From the NCBI RefSeq assembly GCF_001854765.1, contig NZ_LJJE01000108.1, positions 1 through 64,000 on the forward strand: DNA of 64,000 nucleotides, written 5' to 3'. This DNA is from Vibrio sonorensis. GTDB lineage: Bacteria > Pseudomonadota > Gammaproteobacteria > Enterobacterales > Vibrionaceae. Positions 18,452 through 27,611 of the stretch are shown piece after piece. A model generated the notes under the pieces. The model saw only the letters and a list, made by a program, of their open reading frames with translations, ran no database searches and was not told the DNA's origin. The position numbers were made by a program, and so were the translations under genes. Positions within the stretch are counted from its first letter, which is position 1. Every line of letters begins with the position of its first letter.

Positions 18452-19201
18452 TTAGAAGTTGTACTGTAGGCGATAGATAACGAGATCTTGATAATCTTCA
18501 CGCGCTAGTTTGTTCACTGTGTAGCGGTATAGTACACCGGTTGACCAGTTTTTGTGGAAGTTCCACATAGCGTTGATGCTACCATTTAGGCCCCAGTCGT
18601 CGCCTTGCGCTGCTGCGTACTTGTCGTTACGAGCGAACTCGTATTCACCCCAAGTAGAGAAAGTAAAGTTTTGACCAGCAAGATCCGTGTTGTAGAAGCC
18701 TACCCAACCTACCATGCCACCGTTAGATCCACTGTTGCCATTGGTGTTGATCTGGTGAGCACCAACCCAAGGAGTGAAGCCCCAGCCGTCGCCACCAAGG
18801 CCAGTATAGCCAAGACCGATGACACGGTTTTGCTCGTGAAAGCCTTTGTCTGTATCGGTATTGTAAACCTGAGCGTATAAGCTCACACCTGATTCAGTGA
18901 GGTTGTAGTGGATGGTACCTTTAGTCGACGCGCCACGATCGTTGCCTGAACGGTCAACCCCTTCGTAGTCGTAGAAACCGTACATTTGACCCCAGTCGAA
19001 TACAGCACCACCTTCGATACCGATCACTGCTTGGTTGCGGTCTTCGATTTTTCCGCCAAAGTTGTCGTCATCGTTACCGAAACCTTGATTCCATACTTGG
19101 TAGTCAGCGTACATGCTACCAAAACCAAATAAGTACTCAGCTTGAGCTGGTACTGCGGACACTGCTGCTACTGCTCCAAGAGCTAAAAGTGATTTACGCA
19201 T
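18452..19201 (-). CDS. Tsx/OmpK-like outer membrane channel protein
   Basis: 249 residues with a signal peptide (MRKSLLALGAVAAVSAVPAQA, cut before EYLFGF). The mature part is rich in alternating aromatic beta strands and ends YRLQYNF, the C-terminal Phe signature of outer membrane barrels. Size and pattern fit the nucleoside-channel Tsx family, called OmpK in some vibrios. A CRP-like site upstream (19347-19362) fits the known CRP/CytR control of tsx. Specific substrate is not shown by the sequence. Confidence 0.7.
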   Translation of the reverse strand: MRKSLLALGAVAAVSAVPAQAEYLFGFGSMYADYQVWNQGFGNDDDNFGGKIEDRNQAVIGIEGGAVFDWGQMYGFYDYEGVDRSGNDRGASTKGTIHYNLTESGVSLYAQVYNTDTDKGFHEQNRVIGLGYTGLGGDGWGFTPWVGAHQINTNGNSGSNGGMVGWVGFYNTDLAGQNFTFSTWGEYEFARNDKYAAAQGDDWGLNGSINAMWNFHKNWSTGVLYRYTVNKLAREDYQDLVIYRLQYNF

Positions 19202-19547
19202 AGTGAGACTCTCTAATTTTGTCTGATAAGAAATAAAGTGTTTATGCCTTCTAGTGCACGGTCTTTGCCGTGCTTCATTCGGTGGGGAATAATAGCGATA
19301 AAAATCTCAATTTGAAGCGGGAAATTGTATAAAAAAACATAAATCCAGTGATCTATATCACGTCTCTTGATCATTTTTTGCGCATTTGTGAAACGTTTTT
19401 TTTGTTACATAAATATTGATAGAGTTATCGATTACGTAATCGCTTGCGCTAATTTTCGATTAAGTCCCGCTATCAACAGGTTTTGTTAATGATCTGGAAT
19501 CCACAGCTAGGCGTATATAAAGGTAAACTGTTAAAGAGGTCACATTT
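19202..19547. promoter_or_regulatory. Shared upstream region with a CRP-like site
   Basis: 346 bp between divergent genes. AGTGATCTATATCACG at 19347-19362 has perfect GTGA-N6-TCAC symmetry, the CRP core, about 150 bp from the tsx-like start. A T-rich segment (19388-19400) follows gtgaaacg. No further gene is seen. Confidence 0.6.
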
Positions 19548-20138
19548 ATGTCTCAGGTGATGCTTTTTCCTTTAGGCTCAATTGTGCTTCCGGAAGGAAA
19601 AATGAAGCTCAGGATTTTTGAGCCGCGCTATAAAAGATTAGTAAGTCAAGCACTCAAAGGGGACGCCTGTTTCGGCATTTGTCTTCTCGAGAAAGGGGAA
19701 GGTAGACAAAGTGCCCAGCTATCCCAGATTGGATGTAGGGTAAGGATCGTTGATTTTGAATCTTTGGACGGCGGTTTACTGGGTATTACTGTAGTAGGTG
19801 AAAAGCGTTTTTTGATTAAGAGAGTACGCACAGAATACGATGGACTGCGCATAGCAACGGTCGATTGGCGAGATGAATGGCAGATGCGAGAAGTCACTGA
19901 TGGGGCTCAGGGTTTGTCCGACCGCCTTAGAGATTTGTATATGGAGTTTCCTCAAGTGGGAGAGCTATACGAGCAATGTTTCTTTGATGATACGAGCTGG
20001 GTATGTCAGCGTTGGATTGAGATTCTCCCTTTGACCAATGAGCAATTTGATTCCATCACTCGCAGTGATGACTGTTTTGATGCTCTTCAATTTCTCAATA
20101 ACGCCATTGAATTTGAAAAAACTCGTCAGCAAAAGTGA
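19548..20138 (+). CDS. Lon N-terminal-domain (substrate-binding) protein
   Basis: 196 residues made of a single Lon protease N-terminal domain (FPLGSIVLPEGKMKLRIFEPRYK is the diagnostic start), without ATPase or protease domains. Role unknown; such stand-alone proteins are common in gamma-proteobacteria. Its stop codon TGA overlaps the likely -35 of the following sigma factor promoter. Confidence 0.85.
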   Translation: MSQVMLFPLGSIVLPEGKMKLRIFEPRYKRLVSQALKGDACFGICLLEKGEGRQSAQLSQIGCRVRIVDFESLDGGLLGITVVGEKRFLIKRVRTEYDGLRIATVDWRDEWQMREVTDGAQGLSDRLRDLYMEFPQVGELYEQCFFDDTSWVCQRWIEILPLTNEQFDSITRSDDCFDALQFLNNAIEFEKTRQQK

Positions 20139-20162
20139 TCGTTGTGTTTGAGTAGCACGTAT
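20136..20162 (+). promoter_or_regulatory. Likely self-regulated ECF promoter of the sigma/chrR pair
   Basis: TGATC (20136-20140), 17 bp, CGTAT (20158-20162). This resembles the promoter type reported for RpoE-ChrR sigma factors. It is 38 bp before the sigma gene start. Confidence 0.45.
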
Positions 20163-20199
20163 ACTCTAACTGTTAACAAAGCCGAATAAGGGCGTAAGG

Positions 20200-20784
20200 A
20201 TGACTAAAGTAGACCCAAGCAATTTTGGCAGATCTGATTGGGCAGAGTGCATGGAGAAAGTGAAAACAAAGGACGCAAAAGCCTTTGCCATCATTTTTCA
20301 GCATTTCACGCCGCGATTAAAGCAGTTTGTTTTTAAGCATATGTCAAACGACCAAGTGGCCAACGAGATGGTCCAAGAGACGTTGGCCCTAGTATGGCAG
20401 AAAAGTGCACTGTTTGATCCCGAGAAAAGTTCGCTGTCAACTTGGATTTATACCATCGCGAGAAACCTGTGTTTCGACACCTTGCGCAAACAGAAAGGCA
20501 AAGAACCTCATTTGTTAGCTGATGACATTTGGCCTACGGATTATTGTCCACCGGATATGATCGAGCACTATTCTCCAGAACAGGACATGTTGAAAGAGCA
20601 AGTCGTAAAATACTTGGACATTTTGCCCGATGCGCAGCAGAAGATAATTAAAGCTGTTTATTTAGAGGAGCTTCCTCATCAGCAGGTCGCAGACATGTAT
20701 GACATACCTTTGGGAACCGTCAAGTCGCGTTTAAGACTCGCTGTAGAGAAGTTAAGATCAACCATTAAAGCGGAGCAATTATGA
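20200..20784 (+). CDS. rpoE: ECF RNA polymerase sigma factor (ChrR-associated, ECF11-like)
   Basis: 194 residues with sigma-70 region 2 (FKHMSNDQVANEMVQETLALVW, then STWIYTIARN) and region 4 (LPHQQVADMYDIPLGTVKSRLRLAVEKLR). The following gene is a ChrR zinc anti-sigma factor that overlaps it by 4 bp (ATGA), which places it in the group that answers singlet oxygen in Rhodobacter. It is not the envelope-stress RpoE, whose partner would be RseA. Targets outside the window are unknown. Confidence 0.88.
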   Translation: MTKVDPSNFGRSDWAECMEKVKTKDAKAFAIIFQHFTPRLKQFVFKHMSNDQVANEMVQETLALVWQKSALFDPEKSSLSTWIYTIARNLCFDTLRKQKGKEPHLLADDIWPTDYCPPDMIEHYSPEQDMLKEQVVKYLDILPDAQQKIIKAVYLEELPHQQVADMYDIPLGTVKSRLRLAVEKLRSTIKAEQL

Positions 20785-21449
20785 GCTATCATCCAGACAA
20801 AGAGTTATTAAAGCGCTACGCCAATGGCACGATTGATCCTGTTAACGGCTTTGCAGTAGCGACCCATTTGGAGTCCTGCCCTATGTGTAAAGGGCTAGTC
20901 GCTAAGTACGAAGCGCAAAACGGCGAAGCGCTAATGGAACTAAGCGCAGACAGTTGCGGAGAAATTGATATGTCAGCTATGTTCAATGAGATCATTTCTC
21001 TAGAGCAAAGCGACGAACCATTTTCTCGCCATCGCAAACCTGAGCACATTGAGGTGAATGGTAAAGAGTTTGTGCTTCCCGTCTCCTTGAGCCGTTTTAG
21101 AAACAACATAGGTAGTTGGAAAAGCTACGGTGGCAAAGTCTTTAGTGCTCAAATCAATATTGATGAAGAGGCACGAGTCAATCTTTTGTACATAAGTGAA
21201 AACGTGCGAATTCCCCAGCATACCCACAAAGGACATGAGTCAACCTTGGTACTGCACGGCGGATTCAGTGACGAGGATGGGCATTACGAAGCGGGTGACT
21301 ATATGTTACGAGACGCTTCTATCAAACACGCACCATACACTAAACCTGGCGAAGACTGCTTGTGCTTAACAATCTTGACCGAGCCGATGCTGTTTACCCA
21401 AGGTGTGGCTAGGATCTTCAACATGTTTGGCAAGGGTATGTACCCGTAA
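20781..21449 (+). CDS. chrR: ChrR zinc anti-sigma factor
   Basis: 222 residues. The N-terminal anti-sigma domain has the zinc ligands His4, His29, Cys33 and Cys36 (HLESCPMC). The C-terminal half is a cupin (PQHTHKGHESTLVLHG, YEAGDYMLRD, KHAPY), needed for release of sigma by singlet oxygen in the studied homologue. Translationally coupled to the sigma gene. The last residues before the stop (GKGMYP) are followed by a terminator. Confidence 0.9.
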   Translation: MSYHPDKELLKRYANGTIDPVNGFAVATHLESCPMCKGLVAKYEAQNGEALMELSADSCGEIDMSAMFNEIISLEQSDEPFSRHRKPEHIEVNGKEFVLPVSLSRFRNNIGSWKSYGGKVFSAQINIDEEARVNLLYISENVRIPQHTHKGHESTLVLHGGFSDEDGHYEAGDYMLRDASIKHAPYTKPGEDCLCLTILTEPMLFTQGVARIFNMFGKGMYP

Positions 21450-21464
21450 AGGCGTATGAAAAGG

Positions 21465-21491
21465 AAAAGGGTTGCCAACGGCAACCCTTTT
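21465..21491. terminator. Bidirectional terminator between chrR and ampG
   Basis: AAAAGGGTTGCC, aac loop, GGCAACCCTTTT: perfect 12-bp stem with T tracts both ways. Confidence 0.85.
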
Positions 21492-21511
21492 TTATGTTAG
21501 CTTTCTGCAGC

Positions 21512-22891
21512 TTAATCGGCTTGATTAAGTTCTTCTGCATCGCGCTGTTTAGCTTTATTGAGTAGATCGGTAAAGTAGTGTCTCAATGACCAGAGCATAA
21601 TCAAGCTAGGGATCACCATAAGAGCGGTGATGATAAAGAACAGTGACCAGTCGTTTAGGTAGTCGACTAGCTCTCCACTAAAGGAAGCTAAGGTCGTTCG
21701 ACCAAAGTTGCCCAACGAAGCTAGCAGGGCATACTGGGTGGCAGAAAAAGCTTGTCCTGTCACCATGGTCAAGAAAGAGACAAATGCGACGGTGGAAAAT
21801 GCCGAGGTAAAGTTGTCAACGACCAAGGTTGCTAGGAAAAGTTGCTCATTTGGGCCCACATTCGCAATCCAAGAGAACATCAGGTTACTGGCAGCCATGG
21901 CGATACCACCAATCATTAGCCCTCTTACGATACCAAACTTCACATTGACCATGCTGCCCAATAAGGTAAAGAGAATAGTCAGTCCCCACCCAATAAGTTT
22001 AGAGTAATAGCCAATTTGCTCGTTACTAAAACCAATGTCTTTGTAGAAAGCGATGGACATGCGACCAAGGAAGGCTTCGCCAATTTTAAATAAGAAGACG
22101 AATAGCAATAGTGTGAAAGCCACTCGAAAGCCATTGCGCTTAAAGAAGTCTAAGAAGGGTTCTATAAGAGTCACGGTAAGCCACGCGGTTAGACGAGAGC
22201 CGACGACTTCTGAGTGTCGTTTTTCTGCTGCGCTTTGCAATGCTTCTCGCTTGGTTTTAGGTTCGCGGATAAGCAAAGTGAAAATCATTAAAATCCCAAC
22301 AATCCCTGCCATGCCGTAGTAGACGCCATTCCAGCCGATGCTATCGGCGTTAATAAAGGCCAAGTAGCCAGGTAAAGAATAGCCCGTCCACCAACCAATC
22401 ACTGCCATGGCAGAGGCTTGTGGAAGTTTAGAAGCTTCAGATTTAGGGAAAGTATCGATGCGATAAGCATCGATAGCGATGTCCTGAGTAGAAGAGGCGA
22501 TCGCTATCCCCAACGCGAGCATAGAGGTGAACATTAAACTGTTAGCCGGATCCACACCCGCTATGAGTAAGGTGCAAACAAGCACAATGCTCTGACAGAA
22601 AAATATCCAGCTTCGTCTTTGTCCTAGCATAGCGTGGAGTAGGGGGAGTTTCACCCTATCGACCAATGGTGCCCAAAGGAAATTGATGGCGTAGACAGCA
22701 AATACACTGCCGAAATAGCCGATGGCAGCGCGGGTAAGTCCGGCGTCTTTTAGCCAGCCCGACATGTTGGAACCGATGAGTACCCATGGAAAACCACTGG
22801 CACATCCCATCATAAATACCCACATCAAGCGTTTGTCTAAATAGCTGCGAAATGTCTCTAGCCAAGACATAGAAGAGGAGTCTGATGACAT
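21512..22891 (-). CDS. ampG: AmpG-type muropeptide transporter (MFS)
   Basis: 459 residues, about 12-14 membrane segments. It imports anhydro-muropeptides for cell-wall recycling and so influences beta-lactamase induction. Family features: MGCASGFPWVLIGSNMSGWL near the N-terminus, SSTQDIAIDAYRID and FLWAPLVDR. ATG 22891 with AAGGA is chosen over TTG 22897. Third gene of yajG-ppiA-ampG; E. coli has yajG-ampG without ppiA. Confidence 0.88.
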   Translation of the reverse strand: MSSDSSSMSWLETFRSYLDKRLMWVFMMGCASGFPWVLIGSNMSGWLKDAGLTRAAIGYFGSVFAVYAINFLWAPLVDRVKLPLLHAMLGQRRSWIFFCQSIVLVCTLLIAGVDPANSLMFTSMLALGIAIASSTQDIAIDAYRIDTFPKSEASKLPQASAMAVIGWWTGYSLPGYLAFINADSIGWNGVYYGMAGIVGILMIFTLLIREPKTKREALQSAAEKRHSEVVGSRLTAWLTVTLIEPFLDFFKRNGFRVAFTLLLFVFLFKIGEAFLGRMSIAFYKDIGFSNEQIGYYSKLIGWGLTILFTLLGSMVNVKFGIVRGLMIGGIAMAASNLMFSWIANVGPNEQLFLATLVVDNFTSAFSTVAFVSFLTMVTGQAFSATQYALLASLGNFGRTTLASFSGELVDYLNDWSLFFIITALMVIPSLIMLWSLRHYFTDLLNKAKQRDAEELNQAD

Positions 22892-22944
22892 AATCAAATC
22901 CTTCTGAAAAGAAAAAGCTCCGGCAAGCGCCAGAGCCGATTTTA

Positions 22945-23490
22945 TTATTCTACGATGGTTACATTGGTAATCACGATAGGTTCAAGGGGGACGTCTTGGT
23001 AGCGATTTTTGCGTCCCGTGGGTTTTGTCGCCATCTCTTCGACTACTTCAAAGCCTTTTACCACTTTGCCAAAAACCGCGTAACCTGGTGGTCGATTGGC
23101 ATAGTCTAAAAAGTTGTTGTCTTTGTAGTTGATAAAAAATTGGCGAGTAGCCGAGTTTGGATCGTTTGTACGCGCCATAGCGATAGAGCCAACTTCATTT
23201 TTCAATCCGTTAGCCGCTTCGTTTTCAATTGGCGCGTAGGTATCGATGCGTTCCATTTCAGGAGTGAAACCTCCGCCTTGCGCCATAAAACCAGGGATCA
23301 CGCGATGAAATACAGAGCCCTTGTAGCTCCCATCTTCGACGTAACGAAGAAAGTTTTTCACCGTCACTGGTGCCTTTTCTTGATTGAGTTCTACAACAAA
23401 AGGCCCCAAGTTGGTTTCAAACATCACTGTTGGGCCAGCAAAGGCGAGCTGACTGACTAAAGCCAGTACAGCAAACAGTGTTTTTTTCAT
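22945..23490 (-). CDS. ppiA: Periplasmic peptidyl-prolyl isomerase PpiA
   Basis: 181 residues, cyclophilin fold with a signal peptide (MKKTLFAVLALVSQLAFA, then GPTVMFETNLG). Catalytic motif FHRVIPGFMAQGG and RTNDPNSATRQFFIN are intact. It overlaps the yajG stop by one base (23490), so it is in one operon with yajG. Confidence 0.93.
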   Translation of the reverse strand: MKKTLFAVLALVSQLAFAGPTVMFETNLGPFVVELNQEKAPVTVKNFLRYVEDGSYKGSVFHRVIPGFMAQGGGFTPEMERIDTYAPIENEAANGLKNEVGSIAMARTNDPNSATRQFFINYKDNNFLDYANRPPGYAVFGKVVKGFEVVEEMATKPTGRKNRYQDVPLEPIVITNVTIVE

Positions 23491-24059
23491 TAGAAGCGCT
23501 CCTGCATGTACGACTGTAGTTCTCGGTCGTTAGCCACTTCTTGGAAAACGAGGTTAACAACGTCGTTCAGTACTTGCTCGATCTCGTCATTAGAGGCACT
23601 TAATAGACCGCTGCGTTTTGCCACGCCGTTGTATGTTTTGACCAACTTACCTTTTGGTGTTTCTGCGGTGATTTCGATGACGACACTCGCATCCATTTTG
23701 TTTTCCATTACCGAGTGTTTAACGGTCACCAAAGCTTCTTGAACTTCAATAACGATCGAGTTATCGCTGTTTACCGTACTGCGGAAGCCTTGAGATTGGA
23801 AAAGTTCAACCAGTGCATTTTCAACGGTAATGCGTACATTCTGTTTCGCGTGGATCGGTTCGATGTTTGAACGACCACTGTCGATTAAGGCAACATACTG
23901 TGCAGAGCGAACATCTTTACTGGTTAAAGTAAACGTCGAACCTTGCACTAGGTCATTATTACTAAGAACCGATTTCGGCGTTAAGTTAATTTGTTCTTGC
24001 TGAGGAGCTGAACAAGCAGCCAAAAGTGCTACGGACGCTGCGAGAACCAGTTTTTTCAT
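23490..24059 (-). CDS. yajG: YajG family lipoprotein
   Basis: 189 residues. Lipobox LLAAC puts the lipidated Cys at residue 16; the mature protein is YajG-like (VRSAQYVALIDSGRSNIEP). Function unknown, outer membrane lipoprotein. The neighbouring ampG and coupling to ppiA match the E. coli yajG-ampG pairing. Three 23-bp-spaced repeats lie upstream. Confidence 0.85.
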   Translation of the reverse strand: MKKLVLAASVALLAACSAPQQEQINLTPKSVLSNNDLVQGSTFTLTSKDVRSAQYVALIDSGRSNIEPIHAKQNVRITVENALVELFQSQGFRSTVNSDNSIVIEVQEALVTVKHSVMENKMDASVVIEITAETPKGKLVKTYNGVAKRSGLLSASNDEIEQVLNDVVNLVFQEVANDRELQSYMQERF

Positions 24060-24145
24060 GGTAACTTCCTTAATTATTACTCTCGTTTCGAGGAACCTGA
24101 GCCAAAGTATAGGTCGCCGCTCAGATAGTCTTTTTTCAGTTAGAT

Positions 24146-24199
24146 ATAGTTAAACATTATCCGACACAATAGTTAAGTACTATACAGAACAATAGTTAA
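24146..24199. repeat. Three direct repeats of ATAGTTAA at 23-bp intervals
   Basis: Copies begin at 24146, 24169 and 24192, exactly 23 bp apart; the last two share a longer acaatagttaa context (gacacaatagttaa, gaacaatagttaa). They lie between rlmG and yajG, upstream of the yajG-ppiA-ampG operon on the minus strand, so a regulatory site is plausible. Confidence 0.6.
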
Positions 24200-25330
24200 C
24201 TATTTAGTGGCTTGTAAAATAACAAATTTCTTGTTTTGGGCGACTTTTTTTACCTGAGTCTTACCAAACAACCGAACCAATTTCACATCGTAGCCGAGGT
24301 GACGGTTACCGATCACCAATAATTTTCCCCCTTGTTTAAGAACATGCTTTGCATCACAGAACATCTGCCACGCGATGTGGTCAGTAATCGCTTGCTGTTG
24401 ATGAAAGGGGGGATTGCATATCACCATACTACTGGTTTCGGCTTGAAAGCCATCTAAGCAGTTGTTCGCCACACAAGCGATTTTTCTTTTATCGCCGAGC
24501 GCTGCGATTAGGTTTTCTTTTGCTGACTGGACCGCCATAAAGCTTTCGTCAACACATGTGATATGAGCTTGGGGGTTGAGTTGTCCCATTTTTATCGACA
24601 GCACACCATTGCCACAGCCCAGATCAATAAAATCTGATAGGGTCGGATCTTGAGGTAAGTGCTCCAGAATGAATCGAGCGCCCAAATCTAAGCTGTCGCC
24701 TGAGTAGACGTTCGCTCGGTTCTTGAGTGAGTAGTTCTGTTTGTCAACGGCCCACTCTGAATAAATCTCTGCCTGTTTTGGTGCGGTCTGGTTGGCACAA
24801 CTAAATACCAATCGGTGCTTTTTCCAAGCTAATGATGTGGTTGTCGCCCCTAAGTATTGCTCAAAAAGCTTAAGTGTCGAAGTGTGGATCTCTTTGGCTT
24901 TGTTAACGGCAATAATTGGAACATTAGCATTGAGCCCTTGTCTTAACTGGGTGAGTATCCAAGTTAGATGTCGATTGCTTTTGGGAAGTTGCAGCAAAAC
25001 TAAGTCAACCTTGGACGGGAGTTCATCCATAGTGGTAAGAAACTCAATACTCTTAGATTGATTCTGTTTTAGGTTGGCCTTTGCACCCTGTTGGGAAATG
25101 AATGAGTCACTCATCATTGTCACTTGGTGATAAGGGGAAAAATAGCATGACAAAGCGCCAAAGCTATCGTTGATAATGAGTATGTGTTGTCCCTTATCTA
25201 AGCCCATCGACTCGACGTGGTTTATCAAATATTCATCGCCAGCATCCCAAGCTTGCAGCGTTTCGTTACTGCGTTTGGGAAAGCGACAAAGAGTGAGAGA
25301 ACGTTCGTTAACAGTGAGCTCAGTTTTCAT
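24200..25330 (-). CDS. rlmG: 23S rRNA (guanine-1835-N2)-methyltransferase RlmG
   Basis: 376 residues (E. coli 378). Duplicated methyltransferase fold; the active C-terminal half has FIDLGCGNGVLSIKMG (SAM) and VICNPPFHQQQA, the NPPF amino-methyltransferase motif. RlmG rather than RsmC is supported by length and N-terminus. Start ATG 25330; in-frame codons upstream are not conserved. Confidence 0.87.
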   Translation of the reverse strand: MKTELTVNERSLTLCRFPKRSNETLQAWDAGDEYLINHVESMGLDKGQHILIINDSFGALSCYFSPYHQVTMMSDSFISQQGAKANLKQNQSKSIEFLTTMDELPSKVDLVLLQLPKSNRHLTWILTQLRQGLNANVPIIAVNKAKEIHTSTLKLFEQYLGATTTSLAWKKHRLVFSCANQTAPKQAEIYSEWAVDKQNYSLKNRANVYSGDSLDLGARFILEHLPQDPTLSDFIDLGCGNGVLSIKMGQLNPQAHITCVDESFMAVQSAKENLIAALGDKRKIACVANNCLDGFQAETSSMVICNPPFHQQQAITDHIAWQMFCDAKHVLKQGGKLLVIGNRHLGYDVKLVRLFGKTQVKKVAQNKKFVILQATK

Positions 25331-25479
25331 TTTTTCAAAGTGTTGCTTGGTGTTTGGGCAAATTGTCGCAGAAGTAGAATTCAAGGGAAACTAAAACCTT
25401 TTGTTCTCTCTTACGTATTATTAGTATTAGGGTACACTGTCGAGCGTTCGACTGATGGTGAAGCAGTTAGGGGAGTACC

Positions 25480-25791
25480 ATGCTACAGGCAATTTTAGAA
25501 CAAAAATTACAACAAGAGTTTGAGCCGTCGTATTTAGAAGTGCTAAATGAAAGCTATATGCACAACGTTCCGGCAGGCAGCGAAAGTCACTTTAAACTCG
25601 TGATTGTCAGCAAAAAATTTGAAGGTTTGAGGTTAATAGCCCGGCATCGATTGGTCAATGGCTTACTGGCCGAGGAGCTCGCCGGAAGTATTCACGCCTT
25701 GTCGATGCATACTTTTACCGACCAAGAGTGGCAGGAAAAAAATAATACAGCCCCCGATAGCCCAATGTGTCTCGGTGGTGGAAAATCCTAA
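25480..25791 (+). CDS. bolA: BolA family protein
   Basis: 103 residues. The conserved segment PAGSESHFKLVIVSKKFEGL carries the Ser-His that coordinates shared Fe-S clusters with monothiol glutaredoxin, and RHRLVNGLLAEEL is the helical signature. BolA affects cell shape and Fe-S trafficking. Single-gene unit with GGGGAG ribosome site, ended by a terminator that overlaps the stop codon. Confidence 0.92.
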   Translation: MLQAILEQKLQQEFEPSYLEVLNESYMHNVPAGSESHFKLVIVSKKFEGLRLIARHRLVNGLLAEELAGSIHALSMHTFTDQEWQEKNNTAPDSPMCLGGGKS

Positions 25792-25816
25792 AAAAAGCAG
25801 CGAAAGCTGCTTTTTT
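25791..25816 (+). terminator. Terminator of bolA
   Basis: AAAAAAGCAGC gaaa GCTGCTTTTTT, perfect stem, starting in the TAA stop. Confidence 0.9.
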
Positions 25817-26265
25817 CGTCTTTAATTTGGAGGTAGGGTGCGAACCCACCAAGACCTCTAAATCACAATTTTTGAGGTGGCTAGTAACATTAACAATATA
25901 AAAACATATGGATAGATAAATGTTTTTATATTGTTTTGTTTCATCTTGTGAATGAAAGTTTTCTACCTAGTCGAGACGGGTAGTTTGGTATTGTGCGATG
26001 GGTCAAACTTATGAGCATAAAGTGACCTTTTGGCCTTAAAACGTAGAATTTATCAGCACATATACCCCTTTTGGTCATGGCATCACATTCACAAAAGATG
26101 ATAGACTATCGCACCTGATAAATCTCGCTAACGTATGTGACGAGATTTTTAATAGGATGTTGCGATTTTGGCGTTTTACACGGTGCCAAAACCGGACACT
26201 CATGTCGTGTCTAAAAGTTACGCAATTAAAGAATCTTTTTCCCGATAAAAGTAGTGCAAGTGCGT
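25817..26265. promoter_or_regulatory. nqr upstream region with a 16-bp perfect inverted repeat
   Basis: No gene is seen in these 449 bases. AACAATATAAAAACAT (25892-25907) pairs perfectly with ATGTTTTTATATTGTT (25920-25935). A second hairpin TTTTGGC/GCCAAAA (26166-26191) lies about 75 bp before nqrA. The promoter of the nqr operon must lie here; I could not fix its exact position. Confidence 0.5.
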
Positions 26266-27606
26266 ATGATTACAATAAAGAAGGGTTTGGATCTTCCTAT
26301 CGCAGGAGCTCCTACCCAGGTGATTAATGATGGTAAAACCATCAATAAAGTCGCCTTGCTTGGCGAAGAGTACGTTGGCATGCGTCCAACCATGCATGTC
26401 CGCGTAGGTGATGAAGTAAAGAAAGCTCAAGTTCTTTTTGAAGATAAGAAGAATCCTGGTGTGAAGTTTACTTCTCCAGCAAGCGGTAAAGTGATCGAAG
26501 TTAACCGTGGCGCAAAGCGTGTCCTCCAATCTGTAGTGATTGAAGTGGCAGGCGATGAGCAGGTGACATTCGACAAGTTCGAAGCCGGCCAATTGGCCAA
26601 CCTAGAAACAGAAGTTGTGAAAAAGCAACTGGTAGATTCTGGTCTTTGGACTGCTTTGCGTACTCGTCCGTTCAGCAAGGTTCCAGCAATTGAGTCTTCT
26701 ACTCAGGCAATTTTTGTGACAGCTATGGATACTAATCCATTGGCAGCTCAGCCTGAATTGATCATCAATGAGCAAGCGGAAGCCTTTGTCGCTGGTTTGG
26801 ATGTTCTTTCAACACTTACAGAAGGTAAAGTTTACGTTTGTAAGTCTGGCTCTAGTCTACCTCGTAGCGAGCAATCTAATGTTGAAGAGCATGTTTTCGA
26901 TGGCCCACACCCTGCAGGCCTTGCAGGAACTCACATGCATTTTCTTTACCCAGTAAATGCTGAAAATGTGGCTTGGAGCATAAACTATCAGGACGTTATC
27001 GCATTCGGTAAGTTGTTCCTGACTGGTGAACTTTACACTGATCGAGTTATTTCTCTTGCAGGTCCAGTGGTAAACAATCCTCGTTTAGTTCGTACAACGC
27101 TAGGTGCTAGTCTAGATGATGTTACGGATAACGAGTTGATGCCAGGTGAAGTACGCGTAATTTCTGGCTCAGTTCTGACTGGTACGCAAGCTTCTGGCCC
27201 TCACGCTTATCTAGGCCGTTACCACCTGCAGGCTTCTGTTCTGCGCGAAGGTCGTGATAAAGAACTGTTTGGCTGGGCTATGCCTGGTAAGAATAAGTTC
27301 TCTGTAACTCGCTCTTTCTTGGGTCACCTGTTTAGTGGTCAATTGTTTAACATGACGACGACGACTAACGGTAGTGACCGCTCAATGGTTCCAATCGGCA
27401 ACTACGAACGTGTGATGCCACTAGATATGGAACCTACACTGCTACTTCGCGATCTATGTGCAGGTGATACCGATAGTGCTCAAGCACTTGGTGCACTTGA
27501 ACTGGACGAAGAAGACTTAGCGTTGTGTACCTTTGTATGTCCTGGTAAATACGAATACGGCGAATTGCTGCGTGAATGCCTAGATACGATTGAGAAAGAA
27601 GGGTAA
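26266..27606 (+). CDS. nqrA: Na+-translocating NADH:quinone reductase subunit A
   Basis: 446 residues, the Vibrio length, from ATG 26266 (MITIKKGLDLPIAGAP). Peripheral membrane subunit, without its own cofactor, linked to quinone binding. A GTG four codons upstream is in frame but is not the family start. First gene of nqrABCDEF, the respiratory sodium pump. Confidence 0.95.
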   Translation: MITIKKGLDLPIAGAPTQVINDGKTINKVALLGEEYVGMRPTMHVRVGDEVKKAQVLFEDKKNPGVKFTSPASGKVIEVNRGAKRVLQSVVIEVAGDEQVTFDKFEAGQLANLETEVVKKQLVDSGLWTALRTRPFSKVPAIESSTQAIFVTAMDTNPLAAQPELIINEQAEAFVAGLDVLSTLTEGKVYVCKSGSSLPRSEQSNVEEHVFDGPHPAGLAGTHMHFLYPVNAENVAWSINYQDVIAFGKLFLTGELYTDRVISLAGPVVNNPRLVRTTLGASLDDVTDNELMPGEVRVISGSVLTGTQASGPHAYLGRYHLQASVLREGRDKELFGWAMPGKNKFSVTRSFLGHLFSGQLFNMTTTTNGSDRSMVPIGNYERVMPLDMEPTLLLRDLCAGDTDSAQALGALELDEEDLALCTFVCPGKYEYGELLRECLDTIEKEG

Positions 27607-27611
27607 GTTCA

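Noticed and set aside
25828..25862. tRNA 3'-end-like hairpin (ggtgggttcgcaccc on the minus strand)
   Set aside because: Only the T-arm-like part is seen; no full cloverleaf, and no integrase nearby to support an attachment site.
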